Source: an uncultured Bacteroidales bacterium
Lineage (GTDB): Bacteria; Bacteroidota; Bacteroidia; Bacteroidales; ML635J-15
DNA: 64,000 nt
Reading direction: 5' to 3'
Assembly: GCA_905234755.1 (NCBI GenBank)
Contig: CAJOIT010000009.1
Span: 94,023-158,022 of the forward strand
Position numbers and translations under genes: made by a program. Numbering within the stretch: position 1 is the first letter of the stretch; the number at the start of each line of letters is the position of its first letter. Below are positions 18,518 to 26,285 of this stretch, piece after piece. The notes beneath the pieces are model-generated. The model did not search any database. It was not told the origin of the DNA and saw only the letters and a program-made list of their open reading frames with translations.

Positions 18518-18678
18518 GTCATTCCGTAAGACAAAGCGAACAGGCGCAGGTTCGAGCCTTGTGAGCCTGTCTGTACGGAATCTCCATCTGAAAACGTTTC
18601 CATAGGAGATTCCGCATAGTCGAACATTACAACGCTCCCCGTTCCGTATCGCGTGTATGTTCTGACTTGTAGAATGAC
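18518..18678. repeat. nested inverted-repeat element, MITE/REP-like
   Basis: Outer arms GTCATTC (18518-18524) and GAATGAC (18672-18678) enclose a perfect 10-bp pair CGGAATCTCC (18576-18585) and GGAGATTCCG (18605-18614). A further GAAA/TTTC pair lies in the loop. It fills the spacer between the SDR and threonine-synthase-like genes and has no coding capacity. Confidence 0.65.
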
Positions 18679-18708
18679 GGTCTCTAAATGTAACATTTTG
18701 ATTCGTTT

Positions 18709-19929
18709 TTATTTTTTGTCAACTTCCGCCTTGAAATCCTTTGCGCGAGCAGCACCTTCGCCAGTATTTATGAGAACGGTTTCACCGTTTCTGATACGAC
18801 CTTCCTCGAGTGCCTTGTAGAATCCAGCAAAGCAAACTGCTCCTGCAGGACCGAAGTAAACATTCTTCTCATCCTTGGCAATACGTGCATAATCGACAAG
18901 TTCCGACTCCTTAACGCGAACAAAATAACCGTCGCTCTTGCGTACTATCGGAGCCACCAAAGGATACATACCCGGATTTCCAGCCGAAAGTATCGAAACC
19001 TTTGTCTGTGGATTGTCGATTACAGGATAATCCTTTTCGTAACCATCAGCAAAATTGCTCTTTATGGCACGCTCCCATCCCTGAACCATCGGGTCGCAAG
19101 TGTCCTGCTGAACCAAAATCATGCGCGGCAACTTAACTTCGGGATACTTGTCGCAGATCTCGCGTACGCCCTTGTCGAGAGCAATTGGTCCTGTTCCACC
19201 AGCAACTGCCTGAACATAAACATCTGGCATCTGTCCCAACTGGCGCATAAACTCGAAAACCATAGTTTTCTTGGCCTCAACGCGTATCGGATCGATATTG
19301 CCAGCAGAAATCATCACCTTCTGCTCCTTGTGGAAATTAGCTGCAACCTTCTTTGCTGCGCCATAGTCGCCTTCGCAAACTACCAAGTTCTGTCCAAGAG
19401 AGCGAATCTCGTCGGATGTATCCTTGCAAACGCATTCTGGAACAAAAATATCGAACTTAACGCCTGCCTTAGCCAAATACTTGCTGTATGCAGTAGCAGT
19501 ATTTCCACTCGATGCAAGGCAATATTCCTTTACACCGTTCTCCTTGAAAAGCGAAGCGGCCAACGAAGCTGCCACATCCTTGAAAGTATTGGTTCCGCCG
19601 TTAAGGTCGTTGCGGTAAACGTATGACTTGCAGTCGATTCCATACTTTTCCTTTGCAAAGCGGTCGAGAAAATCCCAATGTTCCACAGGAATTGCACCCT
19701 CACCGAAGCTAACGATGTTCTTTTTGTCCTCGAGAGGCAAAAAGTCGAAGTAATGCCAGAAACTTTCGGGCTTTCCCTTGTAAAGTTCGGGAAGTTTCGA
19801 GTAATCGGCATCGTATTTCACTTCTACATGATTGCTTCCACACTGCGGACAAAGCTGGTCGTGAGCAAACCATTCGGCGAAATTATTTATAACAGCACCG
19901 CATTTTTTGCATATCAAATTGTATTTCAT
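18709..19929 (-). CDS. threonine-synthase-fold PLP enzyme (candidate cysteate synthase)
   Basis: I choose the ATG at 19929 (MKYNLICKKCG), giving 406 residues; a TTG at 19968 is less likely. An N-terminal zinc ribbon (CKKCG, then CPQCG) precedes the fold-type II PLP core. The Schiff-base lysine is K117 in GGTNTFKD. 'SSGNTATAYSKYL' follows as the phosphate or substrate loop, and 'AGGTGPIALDKG' binds the PLP phosphate. The family includes threonine synthase and cysteate synthase, which makes cysteate from phosphoserine and sulfite. Its neighbour is an alpha-oxoamine synthase rather than threonine pathway genes, which favours cysteate for sulfonolipids. Threonine synthase remains the alternative. 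Confidence 0.78.
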   Translation of the reverse strand: MKYNLICKKCGAVINNFAEWFAHDQLCPQCGSNHVEVKYDADYSKLPELYKGKPESFWHYFDFLPLEDKKNIVSFGEGAIPVEHWDFLDRFAKEKYGIDCKSYVYRNDLNGGTNTFKDVAASLAASLFKENGVKEYCLASSGNTATAYSKYLAKAGVKFDIFVPECVCKDTSDEIRSLGQNLVVCEGDYGAAKKVAANFHKEQKVMISAGNIDPIRVEAKKTMVFEFMRQLGQMPDVYVQAVAGGTGPIALDKGVREICDKYPEVKLPRMILVQQDTCDPMVQGWERAIKSNFADGYEKDYPVIDNPQTKVSILSAGNPGMYPLVAPIVRKSDGYFVRVKESELVDYARIAKDEKNVYFGPAGAVCFAGFYKALEEGRIRNGETVLINTGEGAARAKDFKAEVDKK

Positions 19930-20004
19930 ACACTTATCATTTAAAGCAGGAAAAGCATCCCGAATCAATCAGGACACTTCTCCCCGTATTTTTACTAATA
20001 AAAA

Positions 20005-21267
20005 TTACCTAGTGAAATTCAGCATTGGAGCTGGATCATCGTACTTGCCGCTTGCCAACTTTTCCTTGATTTCCTTGAATGCATTCAGCGTATAGTCAAC
20101 ATCCTCGATGCTATGGACTGCAGTAGGGATGATACGGAAAATAATCATTCCAACAGGGATTACAGGATAAGTTACGATAGAGCAGAAAATCTTGTAGTTT
20201 TCGCGTAGGTCGTAAGCCATATTAGCTGCCTGATTTACACCACCCATGATATGAACTGGAGTCACGCAAGCCTCAGCCGGACCGATTGAGAAACCGAGAT
20301 TGCGGAAACCTTCCTGCAAACGACGGGTTACTGTCCACAATTTCTTGCGGAGTTCGTCACCCTCGGCACTGCGGATGATTTCGAGACGCTTCAAGCAACC
20401 TTCTACTATCGGCATAGGAAGAGACTTTGCGTAAATCTGCGAACGCATGTTGTAGCGCAGGAAGTCGATGATGTACTTCTTCGATGCAACGAAACCTCCT
20501 ATACAAGCCATTGATTTTGCGTATGCGCCAATGTAAATATCAATGTCGTCCATTACATTGAAGTGCTCGGATGTACCGCGTCCGTGTTCACCCATAACGC
20601 CAAAGCCATGAGCATCGTCAATCAAAATGCGGAAATTGTATTTCTTCTTCAAAGCCACAATCTGGTCGAGGATACCAAGAGCGCCAGTCATACCGTAAAC
20701 ACCTTCGGTAATGAGCAATACGCCACCACCCTGCTCATCGGCAATCTTGCAAGCAACTTGCAACTTCTTTTCGCAGCTTACAATATCGTTGTGCTTATAT
20801 GAAAACGACTTGCCAATATGCAAGCGCTTACCATCGAGCAGACAAGCGTGAGCCTCAGCGTCGAAAACTATCACATCGTGACGAGTCATAAGGCTGTCGA
20901 TAACAGAAACTATACCCTGATAACCAAAGTTCATCTGGAAAGCAGCTTCCTTCTTTTCGAAATCGGCAAGTTCGCGCTCCAACTGTTCGTGCAATGCAGT
21001 GTGACCTGTTAGCATACGGCTTCCCATAGGATAAGCCAAGCCCCACTTTGCTGCGCCATCGGCATCAGCCTTGCGAACTGCAGGATGATTTGCCAGACCA
21101 AGATAGTTGTTCAAACTCCAGCACAAAACTTCCTTGCCCTGAAATTTCATGTGAGGACCGATTTCGCCTTCCAACTTCGGGAATGTGTAATATCCTTCAA
21201 ACTTTTCTCTGTACTGTCCGAGCGGACCGCCCGATGACTCGTGAATTCTTTCAAATATGTCTTTCAT
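20005..21267 (-). CDS. alpha-oxoamine synthase (candidate cysteate acyltransferase for sulfonolipids)
   Basis: A 420-residue fold-type I PLP enzyme, start ATG at 21267. The PLP lysine is K251 in 'GAYAKSMACIGG', and the preceding 'LIDDAHGFGVMGEHGRGT' holds the Asp and His of the family. 'SLNNYLGLANHP' near residue 55 is the substrate-binding segment shared by KBL, BioF, HemA and serine palmitoyltransferase. These enzymes condense an acyl thioester with an amino acid and release CO2. With a cysteate-synthase-like gene 75 bases downstream and an SDR next, cysteate plus acyl-ACP to 3-ketocapnine is the best reading. 2-amino-3-ketobutyrate CoA ligase or serine palmitoyltransferase are alternatives. 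Confidence 0.8.
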   Translation of the reverse strand: MKDIFERIHESSGGPLGQYREKFEGYYTFPKLEGEIGPHMKFQGKEVLCWSLNNYLGLANHPAVRKADADGAAKWGLAYPMGSRMLTGHTALHEQLERELADFEKKEAAFQMNFGYQGIVSVIDSLMTRHDVIVFDAEAHACLLDGKRLHIGKSFSYKHNDIVSCEKKLQVACKIADEQGGGVLLITEGVYGMTGALGILDQIVALKKKYNFRILIDDAHGFGVMGEHGRGTSEHFNVMDDIDIYIGAYAKSMACIGGFVASKKYIIDFLRYNMRSQIYAKSLPMPIVEGCLKRLEIIRSAEGDELRKKLWTVTRRLQEGFRNLGFSIGPAEACVTPVHIMGGVNQAANMAYDLRENYKIFCSIVTYPVIPVGMIIFRIIPTAVHSIEDVDYTLNAFKEIKEKLASGKYDDPAPMLNFTR

Positions 21268-21355
21268 AAACAATCTGTTGGGTTCATTAATTTAATAAAA
21301 AACATCTTGCCTTTCTTCAAACAAAGAACCCGATTCTGTCTGAAAAAAAGTTGTG

Positions 21356-21363
21356 CAAAGTTA
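21356..21363 (-). promoter_or_regulatory. -7 box of the sulfonolipid-type operon
   Basis: On the minus strand this reads TAACTTTG, about 90 bases before the ATG at 21267. A TTG about 16 bases further upstream is a weak -33. It is back-to-back with the exonuclease promoter at 21447. Confidence 0.6.
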
Positions 21364-21446
21364 ATCTAAATTTTTGAGGCAATGAATTTCTAAAACATTT
21401 TTTGGCCGAAACAATTCCTACGACATTTTTTTTCGTAACTTTTACA

Positions 21447-21454
21447 TATTTTTG
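21447..21454 (+). promoter_or_regulatory. -7 box of the DnaQ-like exonuclease gene
   Basis: TATTTTTG ends only 8 bases before the ATG at 21463, so the message would have almost no leader. Confidence 0.6.
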
Positions 21455-21462
21455 CCACGGAT

Positions 21463-21957
21463 ATGAAAGACTTTGCTGCCATAGATTTCGAAACCGCCAA
21501 CGGTGAACGCTGCAGTGTTTGCAGTGTGGGAGTGGTAATTGTACGCAATGGGGAGATTTGCGATTCGTTCTACAGCCTAATTAAGCCAGAACCGAACTAC
21601 TACTCATGGTTTTGCCAGCGCGTTCACGGACTCGGACACGAAGATACCGACTCCGCCCCTATTTTCCCCGAAGTGTGGAAACAAATCGCACCAAAAATTG
21701 AAGGTCTTACGCTTGTCGCCCACAACAGTCCTTTCGACGAAGGCTGCCTGAAAGCCGTTTTCCAGACATACTGCATGACCTACCCCGACTACGAATTCAG
21801 ATGCACTTGCCGTGCCGCACGAAGATTTTTCGGGAACAAACTTCCCAACCATCAGCTTCACACCGTTTCGGAAGCCTGCGGATACATACTCGAAAACCAC
21901 CACCACGCACTTGCCGATGCCGAAGCCTGCGCTGCAATAGCCTTGAAGATACTATAA
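21463..21957 (+). CDS. DnaQ-like 3'-5' exonuclease
   Basis: A 164-residue stand-alone DEDDh exonuclease. ExoI is DFET (D8, E10), ExoII lies in 'VAHNSPFDEGCLK', and ExoIIIh is 'HHALADAEACA'. It lacks polymerase or helicase domains. Proteins of this size act on single-stranded DNA or RNA ends in repair or degradation. A near-leaderless promoter drives it alone. It is convergent with the DUF4932 gene, whose stop lies 16 bases downstream with no clear terminator between them. Confidence 0.88.
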   Translation: MKDFAAIDFETANGERCSVCSVGVVIVRNGEICDSFYSLIKPEPNYYSWFCQRVHGLGHEDTDSAPIFPEVWKQIAPKIEGLTLVAHNSPFDEGCLKAVFQTYCMTYPDYEFRCTCRAARRFFGNKLPNHQLHTVSEACGYILENHHHALADAEACAAIALKIL

Positions 21958-21973
21958 AGCGTTGCTTTATGGG

Positions 21974-23383
21974 CTAATCCGATGTAGTAAAATTGATTTC
22001 TTGGCTTTTACCTGCAGTATGACCATCTTTGGTGTAAAACGACTCACCAAAAACAGTAAATCCATATTTATGAGACGGCTCCAAATAGAAATTGACCTTC
22101 AATGTTTTATCATCAGACCATTTGTATCCTTTAAAAGTCGGGAAATCCACCCCTGTAGAACTAAAATGCAAGGCAATACCTTCCCTCATCGGTTTTGAAA
22201 ACTTGATAATGAGCGTGAAATCTCCTGATGGAACATTCGTTGCACCATCCTTGATGTTCACCTTATAACTGGCATTCAGTTTCGCCAATTTTTCCTGAGC
22301 TTTTTTGTATTGCTTTAAATCAAAGTCGTTTACTGCTTTTGCAAGGACAGGCATAAAGTCGGACATGGTGGCATAATTGCTACGATTTTGCTCATATTGT
22401 TTAAGAGCATCGCATAGCGTCTGTGTAAGAATGAACCCTTGCTTTTCCTCTTCGTTAACAAGATCTGATTCCGAGACTTGTGGATAATGAGTTTTCTTGT
22501 AACGAATGACAGAGGAGCGCACAAAAGTCTCATTCGTCATTGTCAACGCCGAGCCGTATGCAGATTTCTTCAATTGCTCGCTCTTTTCCAAGAAAACCTT
22601 TTCTGCCGACTGTTCCATCTCCGACCAGAACTGGCTGTTCAATGGGTTGCAATAATGGTGGCAAAACTCATGAATGACTATTGGCAGCACAGTTTTAGCA
22701 TCGAAAAACACCTTTCCATTGTCATCAAGCTGACAACAACCAATAACAGGGCTCAATACAATGCTTCCATCTTTCATTTGGGCACTGCATCCATAGTTCT
22801 GCGGACCGACCAACAAACTAAGCACAACACGGAACTGGCTTCCGCTCTGAGGACCAAAGTAATCGCTAAACCAATTGTAGTCAACATTCTGGTTTATTGC
22901 ATTGAAAGCCTCTTCGACTTGAGTGTACAAATCCTTTTGCGAAATGTACCAATCGTGGAACTTGGCACTATGATAAAAATCGTTCAGTGGCTCCAAGAAA
23001 TCCTTTTTCTGTTGCTCGGACCAACGGTCGAAAGAAACATCGCCACCTTCCTTATAGTTGTCATCTAAAGCGACATTTCCATCAACGCTCACATCAAGAT
23101 GCAAACCGTATGAGGCAACCGCATCGTACGAAATTCCCGTTTCCTGTTTGTACTGCCGAGCCAACTGCACAACCTTGTGATCCTTGAACTGAACGAAAAC
23201 AGAATCAAAATCGTGTGCATACTTCGGAAGCTTACACATATTATATTCGCGCGACCCAGATAGGCGCCATACAGCAGACATCAAATCTACACATTCATCA
23301 AACTGAACCGACACTGAACTTTGCGAAAAAGTAGTCAATGAGGAAAATATGCCACAAATAATGATAAGCAATTGTCTTTTCAT
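21974..23383 (-). CDS. DUF4932-type secreted metallopeptidase with C-terminal Ig-like domain
   Basis: A 469-residue exported protein with signal peptide MKRQLLIIICGIFSSLTTFS. The gluzincin-like zinc motif H238-E-F-C-H242-H is preceded by 'TVLPIVI', and a Glu-rich helix follows ('SEMEQSAEKVFLEKSEQL'). The N-terminal half matches the DUF4932 pattern ('YDAVASYGLHLDV'). The last 90 residues form an Ig-like domain ('FTLIIKFSKPMREGIALHF' to 'EINFTTSD'). The substrate is unknown. The hydG terminator lies just upstream, so it is expressed separately from the hyd genes. Confidence 0.8.
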   Translation of the reverse strand: MKRQLLIIICGIFSSLTTFSQSSVSVQFDECVDLMSAVWRLSGSREYNMCKLPKYAHDFDSVFVQFKDHKVVQLARQYKQETGISYDAVASYGLHLDVSVDGNVALDDNYKEGGDVSFDRWSEQQKKDFLEPLNDFYHSAKFHDWYISQKDLYTQVEEAFNAINQNVDYNWFSDYFGPQSGSQFRVVLSLLVGPQNYGCSAQMKDGSIVLSPVIGCCQLDDNGKVFFDAKTVLPIVIHEFCHHYCNPLNSQFWSEMEQSAEKVFLEKSEQLKKSAYGSALTMTNETFVRSSVIRYKKTHYPQVSESDLVNEEEKQGFILTQTLCDALKQYEQNRSNYATMSDFMPVLAKAVNDFDLKQYKKAQEKLAKLNASYKVNIKDGATNVPSGDFTLIIKFSKPMREGIALHFSSTGVDFPTFKGYKWSDDKTLKVNFYLEPSHKYGFTVFGESFYTKDGHTAGKSQEINFTTSD

Positions 23384-23420
23384 TGTTATACAGATAATTT
23401 ATTTCCAGTTGCAAAAATAA

Positions 23421-23446
23421 AAAAAAGCGACCGAAGCCGCTTTTTT
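23421..23446 (-). terminator. terminator of hydG
   Basis: AAAAAAGCG and CGCTTTTTT form a 9-bp stem around an 8-base loop, followed on the minus strand by more T. It lies 25 bases after the hydG stop. Confidence 0.75.
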
Positions 23447-23471
23447 GTTACAAATATTTCAAAAAACTTTT

Positions 23472-24866
23472 CTACAGATAAATATCTCTTTCGCCACCAT
23501 CAATCTTCTCGAGGTTTTCGTTGATGGTATTCTTCAACTGCTGGCTTTCGACCTCGGCGACAAGCTTCTTTATCAAAGCTTTGCCTTTTGCCTTTGTTTC
23601 GGGTGAAGCGAAATCGTTGAGGTACTCGTTGAAGGTGAAAATTCCATTAGGCATGCAGAACTGCTTGATAAGTCCCGGCTTTGCCAAGTCCATAAAGTCG
23701 GCTCCTACTCTACCCTTGCGGTAGCAACCTGTGCAGAACGAAGGAATATATCCGCCGTCAATCATATTGGAAATCACATCGTCCATAGTTCTGTGGTCGC
23801 CAAGCGAGAACTGGCTGCCAGTACCTTCTTCCTCATCGCTGTATGCACCAGGGTTGGTACGCGAACCTGCCGAAATCTGACTTACACCATATTCGATAAG
23901 TTCCTTACGCATCTCATCGTTTTCACGGGTGCTGAGGATAATACCAGTGTAAGGCATTGCTATACGGATAATTGCGATAATCTTCTTGAAATCGAAATCG
24001 GAAACCGGATTTGGAATATGGTTGGTGAATTCTACGCCGTCGGCAGGTTCGATACGCGGGAAACTTACTGTGTGAGGTCCGCAACCGAAAACTTTCTCCA
24101 AATGAGCGGCGTGTTCCATTATTGCCAAAATTTCGAAACGATAGTCAACAAGACCGAAGAGAACACCAAGACCTACATCGTTGATTCCGCCTTCCATAGC
24201 GCGGTCCATAACGGTCAGACGGTTGAGGTAGTCGGCCTTTGGTGTGCCTGCTGGATGGAATTCCTTGTAAGCAACCGGGTCGTAAGTCTCCTGGAAGCAA
24301 ACGTATGTACCAATCTTCTCAGCTTTCAAGCGCTTGAATTCTTCGATTGTCAACGGAGCCAACTCAACATTGATACGGCGGATGTAGTTGCCGTTGTCGC
24401 GTGCAGCGTAGGTACGGCGGATTGCTTCGCAGTAGTAGTCGATGTCGTTACGTGGCGACTCACCGCAGATAAGCAGTACGCGCTTGTGACCTTCGTGAAG
24501 CAACACCTTGGTTTCCTGCTCTATTTCGTCCATGGTGAGGACTTTACGCTTGATAGCCTTGTTGTCGCGGCGGAAAGCGCAGTAAACGCAGTTGTTTACG
24601 CATACATTACCAGTATAAATAGGTGCAAACAGAACGAGACGCTTGCCATAGATGCTTTCCTTGGCGTACTTTGCCGTCTCCATTATCTTATGTATCTGGT
24701 CGTGGTCGGTGACGCGAAGCAGCAAAGCTACATCTTCGAGCGACAAGCCTTTAAGTTTGCGAGCCTTTGCAAGCACTGCATCGAGTTCCTGTTCGGTAGG
24801 AATGCTACCGTTTACCAAGTTATAGAGTTTTTCTCTATCAATGAAATTTTTAAATTTTTCGTCCAT
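23472..24866 (-). CDS. hydG: [FeFe]-hydrogenase maturase HydG
   Basis: A 464-residue radical SAM enzyme that splits tyrosine to give the CO and CN ligands of the hydrogenase H-cluster. The SAM-cluster motif CVNNCVYC gives C89, C93 and C96. The C-terminal 'CTGCYRKG ... KQFC' has the CxxC spacing and distant third Cys that bind HydG's auxiliary cluster, and this separates it from ThiH. The TM1266-family gene just upstream is the usual neighbour. HydE, HydF and a hydrogenase are not in this window, so they must be elsewhere if the system works. Confidence 0.95.
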   Translation of the reverse strand: MDEKFKNFIDREKLYNLVNGSIPTEQELDAVLAKARKLKGLSLEDVALLLRVTDHDQIHKIMETAKYAKESIYGKRLVLFAPIYTGNVCVNNCVYCAFRRDNKAIKRKVLTMDEIEQETKVLLHEGHKRVLLICGESPRNDIDYYCEAIRRTYAARDNGNYIRRINVELAPLTIEEFKRLKAEKIGTYVCFQETYDPVAYKEFHPAGTPKADYLNRLTVMDRAMEGGINDVGLGVLFGLVDYRFEILAIMEHAAHLEKVFGCGPHTVSFPRIEPADGVEFTNHIPNPVSDFDFKKIIAIIRIAMPYTGIILSTRENDEMRKELIEYGVSQISAGSRTNPGAYSDEEEGTGSQFSLGDHRTMDDVISNMIDGGYIPSFCTGCYRKGRVGADFMDLAKPGLIKQFCMPNGIFTFNEYLNDFASPETKAKGKALIKKLVAEVESQQLKNTINENLEKIDGGERDIYL

Positions 24867-24879
24867 ATTCTTAATTCTT

Positions 24880-25128
24880 TTATGCTGTTGTTATTAAAGT
24901 TGATTTCGCTTTTAATCCTTTGAGACGACCTAGTTTTCCCGTCAGTGAATTTATTGTGTCGCCATCGCTTTTTACCACAAGTGTAATTATGGAAATATGC
25001 TCGTCACGCAGTGGCATTCCGTTGCGCGACAATATTATGCTGCCGTACGAACTAAGCAGCGCGTTGACATCATCAACGACATTAGTGTCTGTAATAAGTA
25101 TGTTTATTGTGCCAATTTTCTTCTCCAT
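24880..25128 (-). CDS. TM1266-family hydrogenase-associated regulator
   Basis: An 82-residue ACT-like protein of the 'iron-only hydrogenase system putative regulator' family. Features are the N-terminal beta strand 'IGTINILITDTN', the central 'GSIILSRNGMPLRDE' and the C-terminal 'GKLGRLKGLKAKSTLIT'. These proteins sit beside hydG or hydE and are thought to sense a ligand or cofactor. It is the first gene of a two-gene operon, 13 bases before hydG, under a well-spaced promoter. Confidence 0.9.
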   Translation of the reverse strand: MEKKIGTINILITDTNVVDDVNALLSSYGSIILSRNGMPLRDEHISIITLVVKSDGDTINSLTGKLGRLKGLKAKSTLITTA

Positions 25129-25205
25129 CAGTACCTAGACTTTTGAATCAGTTAATATTTCGGAACTCTTAGGAAACGATAAATCCCTTCCGCAGATTTC
25201 GGGGA

Positions 25206-25236
25206 CAAATGTAAATGGTATTTTTGTAACGGCAAA
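25206..25236 (-). promoter_or_regulatory. consensus promoter of the TM1266-hydG operon
   Basis: On the minus strand TTTG (25236-25233) is followed after exactly 19 bases by TACATTTG (25213-25206), the Bacteroidota housekeeping pattern. It lies 78 bases before the start codon at 25128. Confidence 0.75.
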
Positions 25237-25331
25237 ATGTTTTGCAACATAAAATTTTAAAATTAGCATCGCAGAGCAGAAGATTCAAGTGTTTAAAAAT
25301 TTAACGCAAAACTTTTCGATAAAAGTTATTG

Positions 25332-25358
25332 TTGATTGTGGAATATGTGCTATATTTG
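25332..25358 (+). promoter_or_regulatory. promoter of the 25.4-kb small RNA
   Basis: TTG at 25332-25334 and TATATTTG at 25351-25358. No protein gene follows on the plus strand for over 900 bases; a structured stretch ending in a terminator does. Confidence 0.7.
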
Positions 25359-25364
25359 CAGTGA

Positions 25365-25482
25365 GTTTTGCTCCCACTACAAGACGACTAAATATAGGCT
25401 TGCAGTGCGTAGGTGGGAAGTAGCACAAACCTTTTCCCATACACCAAAACTTTAAAAGGTATTGCAATGCAGTACCTTTTTT
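25365..25482 (+). ncRNA. structured small RNA, convergent to the PBECR-like gene
   Basis: About 118 bases between a good promoter and a terminator hairpin (AAAAGGTA 25454-25461 with TACCTTTT 25473-25480). Long-range pairing closes it: AGTTTTG (25364-25370) with CAAAACT (25445-25451). Inside, GGTGGGAA (25412-25419) can pair either with CTCCCAC (25371-25377) or with TTCCC (25434-25438), which are mutually exclusive helices. The RNA 3' end coincides with the stop codon of the facing gene at 25482. It could be a 6S-like RNA (compare the Bacteroidales-1 motif), an antitoxin-like RNA or an antisense regulator. I cannot assign a known family. Confidence 0.65.
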
Positions 25483-25886
25483 CATTCCACAACCTTATAT
25501 CCAGTTAAAAGCCAATTAACAGAATCTCCGTTCCAATTCTGTGAAATTACAGCCTCATAACCGTCTTTTGTCAAATGTACAGTCTGCTTGCTCTTAATAA
25601 TTTTGGAAATAGAACCATATACTATCACATCCATAAGTTTAACAACCAATTGCTGTCCTGTAAGATGAAATTTCTCTGGATTTAACTTGTGTTCCCAATC
25701 TCTTTTTGCAATGATATGACACACACCAGACCCTCCCTTAAAACCTTTTTCTAAATCACCAACTTTACCATACAATAAACATATACTTCCAAGTTGACAC
25801 ATAAATGCATCATGAACATCTATATGTTCTTCAATAACTTTTTTCAATGCGTCCAATGCCTTTTGCTTTTCTTCTTCCTTCGACAT
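25482..25886 (-). CDS. orphan PBECR-type nuclease domain protein
   Basis: A 134-residue soluble protein with no signal peptide. The N-terminus (1-45) is a Lys/Glu helix plus a hydrophobic segment. The rest shows the pattern of phage Barnase-EndoU-ColicinE5/D-RelE-like (PBECR) nucleases: 'GGSGVCHIIAKRDWEHK' with the conserved His, then 'DVIVYGSI', and 'GYEAVISQNW' ending 'NWLLTGYKV'. These domains are usually fused to phage or conjugative-element polyvalent proteins as RNase toxins; a stand-alone copy is unusual. The upstream region is homologous to the one before the SSB/PBECR module at 46.9 kb. No protein antitoxin gene is adjacent. The family call is from pattern recognition and needs a profile search. 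Confidence 0.6.
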   Translation of the reverse strand: MSKEEEKQKALDALKKVIEEHIDVHDAFMCQLGSICLLYGKVGDLEKGFKGGSGVCHIIAKRDWEHKLNPEKFHLTGQQLVVKLMDVIVYGSISKIIKSKQTVHLTKDGYEAVISQNWNGDSVNWLLTGYKVVE

Positions 25887-25949
25887 ACAAAAAAACTATT
25901 AGTTGATTTACAAGAAATAATTTCAATAATTCATTTTTGAATCCCACCA

Positions 25950-26079
25950 CAAAAATCCTATGATTCTAAAACACAAGTCGGTTTTAAACATTTACTTTCG
26001 TTTAATAGTCGTTTCTTGTCGCTTACACACGGATATATCACAAACAATCAACAAAATGCCACACTTATTTTCACTTGAC
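25950..26079 (-). promoter_or_regulatory. conserved upstream region with 11-bp iterons (copy A)
   Basis: The stretch 25976-26079 aligns with 46941-47053, with long identical runs such as 'tagtcgtttcttgtcg' and 'acacggatatat'. Within it, TCGTTT-type units recur every 11 bases ('ctttcgtttaa', 'tagtcgtttct', 'tgtcgcttaca'), one helical turn apart. On the gene strand a GATTTTTG box (25957-25950) follows, 64 bases before the ATG at 25886. The whole spacer 25887-26285 has no other gene. Confidence 0.65.
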
Positions 26080-26260
26080 GAAAGTTCAAAGAGACAATAA
26101 TGTTTATGATAGTTTATTATGGTTTTGTGTTGTTTGAATTTGTTTATGGCGGTTTGTGCGGGCTGACAAAATTGGAATCTTGGAATTCATTGCTGAGTTC
26201 CAATGAGTCTGGTGCGACAACATTTTATGCATAAAAACGATTTCATGAAAAAATATAAGT

Positions 26261-26268
26261 TACTTTTG
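26261..26268 (+). promoter_or_regulatory. -7 box of the SDR/zinc-ribbon gene
   Basis: TACTTTTG fits TAnnTTTG and ends 17 bases before the ATG at 26286. Confidence 0.6.
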
Positions 26269-26285
26269 CGCTCTCTAACGATTTT

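Noticed and set aside
18709..21267. Threonine synthesis and threonine breakdown (ThrC plus KBL)
   Set aside because: The two enzymes would work in opposite directions and no homoserine or threonine dehydrogenase gene is near; the SDR neighbour fits sulfonolipid synthesis better. Kept as an alternative.
25285..25485. 66-codon minus-strand frame starting inside the stop of the PBECR-like gene
   Set aside because: It runs antisense through the small RNA's helices and promoter; composition is not gene-like.
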